From contig KB297741.1 of NCBI GenBank assembly GCA_000328365.1, positions 559,282 to 623,281 of the forward strand: a stretch of DNA of 64,000 nt. Reading direction: 5' to 3'. A model generated the notes under the pieces. That model worked only from the letters and a program-made list of their open reading frames with translations. It ran no database searches and was not told the origin of the DNA. Below, one piece after another: positions 12,661 to 23,500 of this stretch. The position numbers were made by a program, and so were the translations under genes. This DNA comes from Capitella teleta. Taxonomy: Eukaryota > Annelida > Polychaeta > Capitellidae. Numbering within the stretch: position 1 is the first letter of the stretch; each line of letters begins with the position of its first letter.

Positions 12661-15294
12661 ATAATGACCTCTTGTCGATTGTTCCTCCAACTAAACCAGG
12701 TTAATTTTTTATTTTTTATTTTATTTGAATTTCAGGAATAATTCCGTGTCTATGCAATGCATACATACCCCAAATGTGGTGTTGGCATAAGGGAAGAGTT
12801 TCGTTTCTTTTGCATCGAAGTATATATTTAGCTACATGACACTACGATGCATGTACATGCATGTAAATAAGGTCGCATGGCAAATAACTAATATGGGTGG
12901 TTATCCAAACAAACGTTTCTCAAAACGAACCCAACTTCTGAACAGACTTGTGAACTGGAATAAAAATAGGAAGACCTCGATACGGTTCAGCGCCCCTCCG
13001 AGTTCTCACGAAATCAGCCAAGCGTACCGAGCTTCGTGTTCTTTGAGGCCATGTTTAAGGCGGATGGCCACACAACCAATTTTGTCAACGTGGTCCACTC
13101 AGATTCTGGATTTCTCGAAGTTTCTTCATCTTCAAGAATGTTCAGTATTTGTTCTAAGAAGTTACTCTGTGTTTGTGTGCTCGAAGTTCTTTGACGTTGG
13201 ATATTAATCCACTCAGGTATGTCATAAAATATATTTCAAGTATAATAAGGACGGTAACTCTCAGGCGAATACTTTGGAGTACGCCTTTTTATAGCATAAA
13301 TCCACGCAGTGCTTCAAACCCTTTCTCGCTCAGCAAGTTTTTGTATAACAACTTTGGTTGAATTTTATTTTAAAGTAAAGTTAGTATATTACTTTGACTT
13401 GAGTATAGGTTCATGTGTGGATGGTATGGCTGTGTTGATACCATGCAAATCAAACACATTAATCACTAGTAATTCGCAATAACCAAATGACCAAATGAAG
13501 ATCTTGTGCACTATTATAAGTGCACAACTTTGTGTATAATTAAATAATTATGCACTCGTAGACTGTAAACGCATCTATGTTCGTTACAGTGAATAAAGTA
13601 CAATTACCCCTATATAACGATGTCTCACGATGCATTAATTAGTCTCACTGCACGTAATAAATAATTGATTGTTTGATTAATGTGGGTAACGATCTCACCA
13701 AAACGATCTACCTGAGCAATATGTCTTATCAGAACAATCCCCGCAAAATTTTTTACGCAAATATAACAAATATTTTAGATCTTCATGATGTATATGAGAA
13801 GTACATATACAACACAGGAAGCATGAGGCAATAAACCCTTATGCCAGTAAACACTGAAGCAATACATTTTCTGCGGACAGGTAGGGCTTCGCCACCTTTT
13901 TACGATTTGCGGGGAGGGAGTGTTTTAAGTTATGACCGGATTATTCCGGTTTGATTTCGGTTTTAATCTGACAAAATTGTGGCGCTCAATCGAGCATAAA
14001 CTATTCATTACGCGATTACGCAGACTATTTGTTCACTTGATATTAAGCTTCAGTGAAGAAAATTAATGTGAAACTCGCTCGGTCGTTTATCGCCTATTTC
14101 ACGAATAATTGTTGAGTATTTAAATGACATCATAGCTATTTTTCTTTTTACCATTGACCATATTCTTTCCAGGCTGATCTCAGCTTTTGAAATTCTCCAA
14201 TCGAATATCATGGGTGAGGACATTATAGAATAACACGTAACATTATTCACATAGTGTAATAATTTTGATACTACACGCGATCAAGGCCGGTGTTGCAGAA
14301 GTCGCCATTCCCCAGTTGCCCGTCAGGTAGTCATTGCCAGGAAATTCGTCTTTACAGACCACGTGACCACGTTATCTCCTCACAGCAACGACAATAGCAA
14401 TACGTTCTATGCCTTCAGGCGGAGAGAAAAAGTAGGAAAATTATCATGCCACGAAAGTCAGTTGCAATAACGAGGAAATATTTGTCCGATCATATCTCGG
14501 CATTCTGTGCATAATTGAATGGTTTTGAAATGTGGAGAAAAATTCGATACTTTGTCAGATCGGTTGAAAGGCTGAACAGTTTTGCTTTTCGTTGCATATC
14601 GAGTAAATTTGCATTGCTTATAATTTGTTAATGGATATTAACTTATTATTTCATGTGCGGAAAATGTTGCTTTCCATTTTTGAGGACACTAAGGTCAGAG
14701 GAGAAAAAGAAAGAAAAAAAGTGAAGAGAAGAAGAGCTCTTGTGTGTTTATGGGTGAATGGGTGAATGGGTGGCTTACATAGAATGAAAGCATAGACCCC
14801 TTTTACCAAAAGTCTACAAGGTATAAATTATTTACCTTGAAACACTTTGAAAGTATATGTAGGTTAGTACTAGAACTTTTCCCCATCAATTTGCAGTTCA
14901 GATTCTTTGAAAATAACTTTCTCTGGAACTCAGGATGCATCCTAAATCAATGCTGATGGTATAACACTTCATCAATCTGCTTCGGATTGAGATATTATTT
15001 CATATATGTTTGTTTTCGAGTTGGAAGTGAAATTGTCAGCGCTCGAGAGATGCAGCAACTGAATCACAAACTTCTCGGTGGTTTGTTTCATTAGGTTTAT
15101 CTGTCGTCCATCTTTGTTCACCAGTTTTCATTATAAATGGATGTTCATTCACTTTCACGGGTCCCTATTACTTCGCCATATACATCAAGAGCTTTGCATT
15201 ATATTAATTAAAAAACTCAGTGTTATTTCACTCAAGATGTTTTTGTCTATGTCGTAATTTGAAGTCCACGCTTCGGCTGCAGCTGTGTAAACCT
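12661..15294. other. Intergenic, nothing supported
   Basis: Longest open frame (12836-13207) has no start context, splice signals or resemblance to a family. Three GGGTGAAT-like units occur near 14750-14772. No gene called. Confidence 0.5.
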
Positions 15295-15666
15295 CTTATT
15301 GTCTGAGGGAGGCACCGAATAGCACGGTGGGTTAAACCGCTGTCTGAAATCCTATGCCGACCGTGGGGGTCGAGGTCCCGGGTTCGAGACCCGATCAGGC
15401 CACGGGCGTTATGATTGTGAATTATAATTGTAATCCGTTATAATTGTAATTCTTCGGTGACTCTACAGTGCTGCCCAACTGCGTAACAAGGCCGGACGCT
15501 GTGTACTACTGTCTATGGTGGTATGCAGGATAAAGAACCATTGGGATTTATCGATAAAAGTAGGGGGAAACCCCGGTTCCAGGCCTTCTGGTCTGGCTAT
15601 CGTATCACCCGAATGGGTTGGGTGGAGCCGTAAAACCCCATCACTCACTCACTCACTTATTGTCTG
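15295..15666 (+). mobile_element. tRNA-derived SINE with 11-bp target-site duplication
   Basis: CTTATTGTCTG occurs at 15295-15305 and again at 15656-15666, flanking an insert of 350 bases. The head carries a pol III box A (TAGCACGGTGGG, 15320-15331) and a box B (GGTTCGAGACC, 15381-15391) with the arms of a T-loop stem around it (CCGGGTTCGAGACCCG). The element ends in a CACT/CTCA repeat tail (about 15640-15655), as in many marine-invertebrate SINEs. The perfect duplication indicates a fairly young insertion. The body includes GGCGTTATGATT, resembling the dispersed motif found to the right. Confidence 0.88.
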
Positions 15667-16143
15667 TTGAAAGCGTCGCAGGTATTTTATATTTCTCATT
15701 TTCACAGAAGTGTATATTTGTGTGAACATGCGTCATATACTGAGTGGTCCCGAGGGTATATTTGACGAGGCACAATCGACAAGACTTGCATTACATAATC
15801 AACATTCCTTCATGTTTATCTTTGACTTTCTTCACTGTACATGTCACTTTACGACTCCTTTCTCGGATTTCGTTCTCATTTCTCAGGTATTGCATAATTT
15901 TGCGAGAGACCCGCGTCATCGCTGGTCTTGCCTTTTGCTATTTAGATTGCCATTTTAATTGTATACCAAGAGGAGTGACCCCTCCTACCTCCCACTAAAT
16001 TCAAAAGAGAAGAAAATAGGTTTTGGACCATGACGCTGGTGGGCCAAAAGGGCACGACCACATTTGCAATATAGTTCATATGTAAAGATATTTTTTTTTC
16101 ATCAATCCGCAACAAGAGCAATACTATTATTTTTTATTTCCAG
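15667..16143 (+). other. Probable 5' flank / 5'-UTR intron of the beta-propeller gene
   Basis: The bases just before the coding exon (TTTTTTATTTCCAG, ending 16143) form a strong splice acceptor 11 bases before the ATG. The gene therefore probably has an untranslated first exon further left. I cannot locate it. Confidence 0.5.
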
Positions 16144-16154
16144 ATTTTAGAGAG

Positions 16155-17555
16155 ATGATGCTGCGTAGCCGGGCCCTAAGAATCGCAATTTTGGTTCTCA
16201 TCTGTCTTCTCGTCAGTCTCATCTACGTTCTGAACCCTGAAACGGAAATAGACATTTTAATTCCGGTCGCCCATCCTCAAGTTTCCGGTTTCAAACGGCA
16301 TAGTAATCACGTGCAGCGTGACGAAGACCAAAGCATCAACGTAAAAGAGCGTCTGCATTTCCCCTTTGACTTCGGTGGAACTGTTTTCAACGACCAAGGC
16401 AAAGCGAAAGACATCGGGATACCCGTCACGACCAGTCTCGTTCACTCCTTCTCGCCTTACATAGAACGCGAAGCCGCAAAACGTTTTCTTGATCCGGCCC
16501 ATGACAATATTTACTACGCCAACAGTCCTGCAATCTTGTGGTTCAAGAATGAACTTGTTCTCGTTTCGCGTATATGGCTTGACCGTGAACTGTATGAACC
16601 TAAAGATAACTGGCCAGCCAACCACTTCGCTGACAACTGGTTGTACACGCAGAAGTTTGACCACGACATGAAGCCAATCAGCAATGGGTCAATTATCGGA
16701 ATCCCCGCCCCGAAGCAATGGTGGGTTGGGGATGGTCCGATTGAGCCCAGGCTCTTCAAGGTCAAAGGAAGGTTATTCGCCACTTTCAACTCCGCCATGG
16801 CGTTCAAAGTCAAGTACTACATGGATTACACGGTCATGTGGGATCTTGACCAGAACATTGCGGTCATCCCTCAGATTGAAGGAGGGACTCCGATGGTCAA
16901 CGCCACAGAGAAGGATGACATGCCACGAGATAAGCACTGGATGGCTCTGGTTGACAACGACCAGCTCTATTTCGTCCATAATCTTGACCCTTTCCGGGTC
17001 ATGAAGTGCGAGTTAGATGGTCAGTGTAAGTTCATCCACAATGACCAAAACAAGAAGGGATTCATATTTGAACACTCGACTTCTCATCTCCGTGGTGGAA
17101 CGCCGTTTGAGCTGTGGCAGTATCCCTATTACATCAGCGTCGCTCATGCCACTCTGTACAAACAGACGAATTTCCACCGCTTCTACTCGGCACACATTGT
17201 GGTCATCTGCGTTAAGCCTTGGAAGGTGGTCTACGTCAGCAACGACATCCGTATCCACCCCCTCATCTACCAATCCACACCCATGGTACGCAATAAGTAC
17301 ATCGATGATGGCTTCATTTTTCCAGTTGGAATCATTTTGGAGAATCTTGACACACTGGATATTGGAGTCCACGTCAATGACCACAGCAGTGTCATCATTC
17401 GCATGAAAGGCATGAAAACCCTCATGAATAAGGTCATTGAAGTTGACCAGAGAGAAAAATCAGAAAAGGGGCCTCCTATTGGTCATCTCCATAAGCACAT
17501 TCATGACGTCATGGAGACATTAGCTAAAACCAAATTCGTTCACCCAAAAGAGTGA
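16155..17555 (+). CDS. Type II membrane protein with GH130-like beta-propeller motifs, putative Golgi glycan enzyme
   Basis: One uninterrupted 466-codon exon. ATG ATG at 16155 lies just after an acceptor. Residues 6-26 (RALRIAILVLICLLVSLIYV) form a single N-terminal membrane anchor, giving a short cytoplasmic tail and a large lumenal domain. The lumenal part shows motifs spaced like blades of the GH130 / beta-mannosyltransferase (GT91, GT108) propeller fold: NSPAILWFKNELVLVSR, DGPIEPRLFKVKGRLFATFN (family: DPR...Y.TY), DKHWMALVDNDQLYFVHNLD (family: KNW.PF...LYF.YS.DP) and RGGTPFELWQYPYYISVAH (family: RGGTP). Known: this fold serves mannoside phosphorylases and beta-mannosyltransferases. Inferred: a Golgi glycosyltransferase or related enzyme. 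The substrate cannot be stated. The gene is convergent with the LIM/transglutaminase gene. A GT-A type enzyme is the alternative. Confidence 0.8.
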   Translation: MMLRSRALRIAILVLICLLVSLIYVLNPETEIDILIPVAHPQVSGFKRHSNHVQRDEDQSINVKERLHFPFDFGGTVFNDQGKAKDIGIPVTTSLVHSFSPYIEREAAKRFLDPAHDNIYYANSPAILWFKNELVLVSRIWLDRELYEPKDNWPANHFADNWLYTQKFDHDMKPISNGSIIGIPAPKQWWVGDGPIEPRLFKVKGRLFATFNSAMAFKVKYYMDYTVMWDLDQNIAVIPQIEGGTPMVNATEKDDMPRDKHWMALVDNDQLYFVHNLDPFRVMKCELDGQCKFIHNDQNKKGFIFEHSTSHLRGGTPFELWQYPYYISVAHATLYKQTNFHRFYSAHIVVICVKPWKVVYVSNDIRIHPLIYQSTPMVRNKYIDDGFIFPVGIILENLDTLDIGVHVNDHSSVIIRMKGMKTLMNKVIEVDQREKSEKGPPIGHLHKHIHDVMETLAKTKFVHPKE

Positions 17556-17940
17556 ATCCGTGGCATCCTCAACTTATTCTGAAACCAAATTTATTAACCA
17601 TATAATCAATCAAAATCATTTTGTTTGTGAATGTGAGTGTTCTGTGTGCATTGGAACCAAAACTAGTTATTGGAACACTGAGTGCACGATGTTTCATCAA
17701 ATGATTGAATGTGTAAATTGTGCATCTGCCAAACTAAGCTTTTTATATTTCTATGAGTTGTAATCTTCGTTGTATGACTTTGTACAATGTTGATCATTGT
17801 AATTAAGGGTGATGCATAAATAATATTGAACCAGTCAAACTTTATATCGACTAGTATCTTGTTTTATTTAAGAGTTTCCATTCAGTTGGATGAAACGATA
17901 TCTCACCTTTAATAAAATTGTTTTATTTAACAAGCATTAC
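17556..17940. terminator. Shared 3' region with poly(A) signals in both directions
   Basis: Plus-strand AATAAA lies near 17909-17914 (TTTAATAAAATTG). Reading the other strand, AATAAA (plus TTTATT) occurs near 17863-17868 and 17924-17929. The plus-strand propeller gene stops at 17555 and the minus-strand gene stops at 18247, so both transcripts plausibly end in or overlap this stretch. Confidence 0.5.
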
Positions 17941-18246
17941 CGGTATGTAGAAAATATACAGCTAGTAGAAGAACGATTAAGACCATTGAAACCACAAAGC
18001 TGTAAAAACTGAAACACATTGCATATCTTCAAAGTGTAAACAAATCCAAATGATAAACATGATTAACTAAAGCTCCACCAACATGTTCGTCCCTTTCTCT
18101 AGGGAACATTCTTTTTGTCAACCAGGATGGTGTCAAAAGTCATCCACAAGAACTTCTTGGGGGTACCGTGACCGTGCAACTCCAGGTAATCGAGCACCAA
18201 AGACCTCCTCACTATGAGCAAATGAAGCAAACCAGCCGAAATGTTC

Positions 18247-19621
18247 TCAGAAATCGTTTTTGGTCAAGGTGTATTGCAACAATGGATAGAAGTCACTGTC
18301 GTTGTCCCGATACCTGGCGTAGACATCAGCCGTGACCCTGGAGTCCTTCCCGGTGTGAGCTGCACCTTCCCAGGTCTTCCCTTCGTCGTCTCTTTTCAGG
18401 TAGAACCACTGAGCTCCCACAATGACGGCAACCGCATCTGCGTTGGCTACTTCCAGCTTGAATTTCACATTCTTGTTGAGCTTAAGTTCTCCTGTTGTTG
18501 GTTCATGCAAGCGACATTTGTACCAATATTGGAGGATCTTCGGATACGGTCGAGGAGCTTGGGCAACTCGCGCATTGCACTGGATTACGTATCTGCACGC
18601 ACAGCTGAGCAGCCCAGAATCGTGATCTTTGGCCCCAGCGTAGATGCTAAACACGTAGATCCCTCTACGCGGAAAGCGAATTATGAAGGAGACAAAGGTT
18701 TTGTCGATGTATCGTTGAAACACGAGCCGTTCAACTTCCAACAGATCAACAATGTTCTCAGATGCCTCGCCATCAGTAGCCTCGTCCATAGTGACCGCTA
18801 GCCTCTGGGTGACTTTGACTGGCTTCTTGAACTGGACGTTCATTATCATCTTGTCATCGCGGCATACAATGTAGTACTCGTCAAACTTCTCAGCTCGCAG
18901 CCCTAATTCTCGTCCCATTAACGTCAAACCATAACCATCGACCAATTTGGGAAATTTCCCGAATGGTTTATTCTTAACGTGCAGGCAACGAATGCGGAAT
19001 GCACAAACGTTGTTGTAGACATCTGACTTGTCAGTGTCGCACGCAAAGATAGTGAAGAAGAAGACTCCCTTCCGTGGCAGAATCAAGTTGAAGATGACTG
19101 ATCCTCCCATGTCTTGATGGAGGCAGAACCCTTGGAGTTCTTCACCATCCTGCTCAAGACGGGTCTTGTATACCAGTGGGATGTTTCCTCTGCGGCTTAG
19201 GCTGATTTCTTTGGTCCCATCCTCTGACTCCAAGACAGACTGTATGTCTTCTCTGAAAGTGAGTCCATACCAGAAGAAGTGAGACTTTACAACTGGTAAT
19301 TCCACAAATGTTTCGACTGATAAAGGATCTTCGAGCAGCTGCCATTCTGGTTCATCTGGATAGTGCATGTAGATCATATCCTCAGGGTTTGTGAGGAAGT
19401 AAAATTCATCCAAAGAGTAGCAGAACTTTTCTGGATCACTGTAGTCCTCAGTGTTGTTGACGTGCCTTGCTCCCCAGTGGCAATCAACAAAATGCCAATC
19501 GCCATCAATCAACACTGAAGCCCAGGAGTTGGAGAATTTGCTGTCCTTGAATGGCATCCCTGGCTTGTATCCTGCACTCTTCGAGATGCCACGGATAATC
19601 TTGACTGACAGCCCAGCATAA
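18247..19621 (-). CDS. ltd-1: ltd-1 exon 8: rest of core and C-terminal KY-type region
   Basis: 457 full codons and a stop at 18249-18247. It begins (S)YAGLSVKIIRGISKSAGY, then SNSWASV and WHFVDCHWGARHV, then EFYFLTNPEDMIYMHYPDEP and EWQLLEDP, all hallmarks of the KY/hillarin family. The remaining 350 residues form repeated beta-rich stretches (IRFPRRGIYVFSIYA), as in the family's C-terminal immunoglobulin-like part. Confidence 0.93.
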
Positions 19622-22600
19622 CTATGAAGACAGACCGAGTTATACGACATATGATGGTTCAATATCAAGCAACCTGCACAGTCTTTTAAAAAGCTCATGG
19701 TAGCTCTCCAGTCCATATTTGATCCCCTTCAGGAAGTAGTATGGACTGTCTTCCGTGAGCTGTTCCTTGAAGATCATTTTATTGAGGTTCTTGACCGTCA
19801 GCCAGCGGAAAAGAGATCGAACTTTCTGCAGAGCAGTTGAGCATCCATCAGTCAGCTCATACACAACTTCAGTGAAGCTGTGGTGATCTCTTTGAGCCAC
19901 CTGTGAAATATTCCACAGTTTTCAGTGTGATTCAAGTTTGGGGAGTTCATTATTCATGAGCCATGACGAATTCATTGAACAGCGATGGTTGGAGTATTGG
20001 TCCATCTTATTTTTAAGAAGCGCACAGCTGTCGTAATAATGTCGAAAGTTAATACTAAATGATAGTTATTACTAAAATTGATCATTACATTTGACTGGGT
20101 TGTGAATTATGAATTAAACAGACATAATGAACATAATACCTGGATAGCTTGGAAGTCGATGTCATCGAAGACAGTTGGGTTGGAATACATTTGGTGCTTA
20201 TTCTTTTTTGGCGGTCTCGGTGGCGGCAGCTTAGCTGGAACCTATAACCAGAACGGTGAGCCACATTTACACCATATTATTCACACTCGATCCAACCTTT
20301 CTGTCAATCAGTTGCAACATTTCTTGGGTGTGTCGGTCAATCAGAGTATCAAATCTGTATCGCTCAGCTTCACTTACAGAGGACATCAATAACTTGAGTT
20401 GATCATCTTTCATTTGGTGGAATTTATCTTCCACTTTCAGCTTCTCAACTTCAATATCCCCTTTGATGTTCCCTATATACATGAGCTACCATCAATATAT
20501 TGATGAACAGTTATGGTTGTACTGACCGGTATCCATGTCCATAAGTAGTTTCTCGACTGCCTTCTTCATCCCTCTGCAGATGTTCTCTTCAAGGTGACGG
20601 ATTTCATCTTCTCGAGCTTTCTCAAAATCCCTGAACATTTCCCCTTGTTCCCGACGCTGTCGGATCTCTAACTTGTTCTGAGCTTGGAAGGCGTCGCACC
20701 CATCGTACTTCTTTGGGTGTTTTGGTTGAGCGGTCTTCCAGTCAGCAACAGTACGGTGATTCTCATACAGACCATTATGGCCATGATAATGCTGCAATTA
20801 CCATTCCTATCAATCATTCAATATCAATGTGTAAACGAACCTGAGAGGGAAGTTTGTCCAGTTCATGGTTGGACATGATAGCGCTGAGGCCGCTTGGAAA
20901 CTTTGCTGGTATTTTCGGTGGCAGTTCAGGAATGGAGCTCCTCGGTTGCAGACACTCGTAAATACCATCTCTGCCAAGAGCACCCTCCCTCGGAATTTGG
21001 CTTCTATCCACCGGGTGATCTTGTAGGAACGGATGATCATCAGACTGCTTGGGTCGACGTGAGTAAACTTGCGACTCTGAATATATTGTCTCCTGCTGGT
21101 TGAGATTTTCTTCAGAAGCCTGGTGCTCCGGATCTTGCAAGTAGTGTGGATACCAAGGATCCTCTACTTGTCTAGGCGACCACATGGCGTTAGGAGCCAT
21201 GTATTCCGAGTTCAAAGGAAACTTCCTCCGTCCTGGATCCGCGTGCAGCGGGATTCTGTGTTCCATGGTGACGGCAATGGCTTTGACCTTATCCCGCTCG
21301 AGTTCGCCTTTCCTCAATCGATTAATCAGTGATCCTTTCTGGTATTCATCCTTGAGAGAGAAAGGTTAGACAATAATGGTACACTTCCTGACACCAATGT
21401 TGTGTATTGATATAATCGGCGTCGCCTCACCAGTTGGTCTGGAGTTAGATCATGTCCCCTTGGACGCTGTACTCTGTTTCTCTCATGCAAACTCTTGGCG
21501 TGCTCGAATTCAATAGCTTGTGGGTCTAGATTCCATCCGCTAACAGCCGGTTTCTTGTGCTGTGAAACAATGGTATGTGGTCAACAGCCGGGATTGGACA
21601 CATTCTACGCATTCATCACTTTTTTTGCACAACTATCTTCTCAGTGTGAGCCAACAGATTATGCACAAGTGACATGTATTTACGCGCTGGTGTAATCGGC
21701 GTGAATTGATTCCGTGGTCGTGACAATATCAAATGATGAGTCGTGTCGGGAAAGAATTGAAGAAGATTGAAATCTGATCTGTGGCTATGTTTTAGCAGCA
21801 TTGTGTTATAATTACCTTCAATATCCATTAGTGAATGACATCTGCAGGATGTTCATCAAGATATGATCTCATATAATGACACTCAATTGAGCTCTTAATG
21901 TGTATCACCCTCTGGTTAAAACCGATCGTAATTATCATCAACGATCGGAAAAGATGCATAATTTTGTCAAATTGCATGCATAATGATTGGTTATGAGTCT
22001 GGGCGGTTTAACGTCAATGAAAATAATTGTAATATTGATCCCAATCTGTGGAATTGATGAATTGATCGTGATCACGACCTGATTTTTCATTTATATGTAA
22101 TTTTGACGTTTTACCAACATATTACTAATTGGAACGTTATTTTAATTATATCCCAGATGGTAGAATACTGCCAGCAATCAAACATGAAACCCTTGGTTTG
22201 TTGTCATTTAGGTTAAATACTGCGACAACACTGAACACAAAAGTTCGTGATTTCTCCACGACGTGTTTGGTCAGATTGAATGCATCATTCTCTTTCCTTG
22301 CAACCTCCGAATCCACGTAGGAATCTTTGCATACCTATGTATTTATAGCATAAGCTACAGGTCGAGATTATGTCAAAAGTTGGGCGTTTTGTCGTAATAA
22401 GCATCTGAATTAATGAAGAGCTATTAAATTATTCTCAAATGTGTTATCGTCAAAATTGAATAGCGATATTCAATGTTGCAAATGCTTTGCCAAGCTCAAA
22501 TGCGACGTTCTCTTTTTATGCCTATACCGTCACGCCATGGATATTAACCAGCCGCAACATCGAGAATTAAAAGTTGAGTTTTTATTACTTAAAAGTATCG

Positions 22601-23420
22601 CACCATCGCTGATTTTGAATTGGAGGGTCAGAGAAAATAACGATTGTGAACTAAACTTCCAATGGGGGCATGTCATCATGCATTAATTCTGTGGAAGAGT
22701 ATGAATTATGGGATATATGGGTTTAAAGGTCAATTGGTCAACTAGGTCAATATGTCATACAGTGATAATGATTCATACCAAAAGGGTTGTATACTTTAGT
22801 CATGTCGACAGCACAGCACAGCTGATCAAGTGCACGGATGTTAGAGAGGCATGAAGTTATCGTTAAGGGATGGCCAGCTCTTTTGTCTCATATATTCCAG
22901 TACGTTTATACTATTCTATACCGTAATCTTTCAATTTACGTGCATCCTGATAGAACTGAACCAAGCTGTCTATATTATATATAGAAATGTAATACACGTC
23001 TGCCAATATCACAATGTTGGTGACACTCACCTGCTGACTAAAACTGAACCTTTGCTGAATATTCACGGCCGTTTTGATCCCAATAGCTTCCGGATCCAGT
23101 TTACTGTTCTCCGGTTTAGGGGCGTGGCTTTTGCAGAAGACCTCCTTCCAGCCCCGTCCGTCAATTTTCGCCAAGATGTAGTTATTCAGGGTGAGCGTAA
23201 TGTCGCAATCATAACAGCGAAAGCACTTCTTGTGCATCTGTACGCCGACATCCACTCTCTCTGGGGGGTATACTTTAGCAGTACATCGGATGCAGGATGA
23301 CTCTGGGTGGGTCTGCTGTATTGAGGTCAGATACTGGGGGTCATGCGAGTATCCGTAATTCTCTTCATCGCTAAAATCCGACGCTGATGAGTACTTCCGG
23401 ATCCGGTTAAACTTGTACAT
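18247..23420 (-). CDS. ltd-1: LIM and transglutaminase-like domain protein (ltd-1 / KY / hillarin type), eight coding exons
   Basis: Minus-strand coding exons: 23420-23031, 21559-21431, 21350-20841, 20791-20527, 20472-20297, 20241-20140, 19900-19674, 19621-18247. All junctions are GT-AG and all phases agree, giving about 1,057 residues. Order of parts: LIM domain (43-99), low-complexity linker, coiled coil (about 360-490), Pro-rich hinge, transglutaminase-like core (about 540-660), then a long beta-rich KY-type C-terminal region. Known: LIM+KY proteins such as C. elegans LTD-1, and fly hillarin and mouse KY, act at the cytoskeleton, in muscle or at septin-rich sites. The nucleophile-type Cys (599, KRLCSYAGL) and Asp (646, WHFVDCHWG) are present. 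The position of His in active relatives (DHAW) is Ser (NSW), so the protein is probably a scaffold, not an enzyme. Confidence 0.9.
19674..19900 (-). CDS. ltd-1: ltd-1 exon 7: N-terminal half of transglutaminase-like core
   Basis: Acceptor ATATTTCACAG, donor GCAG|GTTGCT, phase 0 in, phase 2 out. It contains VRSLFRWLTVKNLNKM and GIKYGLESYHELFKRLC, the usual lead-in to the Cys of KY/hillarin proteins. The following intron is only 52 bases (19622-19673). Confidence 0.9.
20140..20241 (-). CDS. ltd-1: ltd-1 exon 6: Pro-rich hinge
   Basis: 34 codons, phase 0 to 0, acceptor GGTTATAG, donor CAG|GTATTA. VPAKLPPPRPPKKNK offers a possible SH3- or WW-type ligand. It ends FDDIDFQAIQ just before the transglutaminase-like core. 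Confidence 0.85.
20297..20472 (-). CDS. ltd-1: ltd-1 exon 5: rest of coiled coil
   Basis: Acceptor TATATAG, phase 1 in, phase 0 out, donor AAG|GTTGGA. It encodes GNIKGDIEVEKLKVEDKFHQ, continuing the helical region through TLIDRHTQEMLQLIDRK. Confidence 0.85.
20527..20791 (-). CDS. ltd-1: ltd-1 exon 4: start of coiled coil
   Basis: Acceptor GGTAATTGCAG, 88 codons plus one base, donor ACCG|GTCAGT (phase 1). After HYHGHNGLYENHRTVADWK the sequence turns helical and highly charged (KLEIRQRREQGEMFRDFEKA), typical of a coiled coil. Confidence 0.87.
20841..21350 (-). CDS. ltd-1: ltd-1 exon 3: linker, rich in Pro, Gln and charged residues
   Basis: Acceptor CTCTCTCAAG, 170 codons starting DEYQKGSLINRLRKGELER, donor CAG|GTTCGT, phase 0 to 0. 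The middle is rich in Pro, Gln, Ser and Tyr and looks disordered. It includes PPKIPAKFPSGLSAIMS near the end. Confidence 0.85.
21431..21559 (-). CDS. ltd-1: ltd-1 exon 2: linker
   Basis: Acceptor TTTCACAG, donor GTGAGG, 43 codons, phase 0 to 0. It starts HKKPAVSGWNLDPQAIEFEH and ends HDLTPDQL. No domain recognised. Included because splice sites and frame join both neighbours exactly. Confidence 0.85.
21560..23030. other. ltd-1 intron 1
   Basis: The longest ltd-1 intron. Several short open frames on both strands, none with support. Long introns of this position often hold muscle enhancers, but I see no clear cluster. Confidence 0.6.
23031..23420 (-). CDS. ltd-1: ltd-1 exon 1: start and LIM domain
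   Basis: ATG at 23420 begins MYKFNRIRKYSSASDFSDEE. The zinc ligands are C43, C46, H63, C66, C69, C72, C96 and H99, the full LIM set with the usual 16-residue first loop and HKKCFRCYDC centre. The C-terminal finger motif CKSH is complete. The exon ends FSFSQQ|GTGAGT in phase 0. Confidence 0.92.
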
Positions 23421-23463
23421 TTCGTTGAAAAACTCTTGTTCCTTTGTGGAAACAGATGCAACG

Positions 23464-23500
23464 AGAGTAACAGAGAAGGGCGAATTGGATAATTTATAGC
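23464..23500 (-). promoter_or_regulatory. Likely ltd-1 core promoter (TATA box)
   Basis: On the minus strand GAGCTATAAATTAT (plus 23491-23500 is its core) lies 70-80 bases before the ATG. A start site would fall near 23466, in the pyrimidine-rich CCTTCTCTGTTACTC stretch, leaving a short leader. Confidence 0.4.

Noticed and set aside
15320-15392. Possible true tRNA gene
   Set aside because: Boxes A and B are present, but the acceptor arm does not close and the unit sits inside a SINE with a target duplication.
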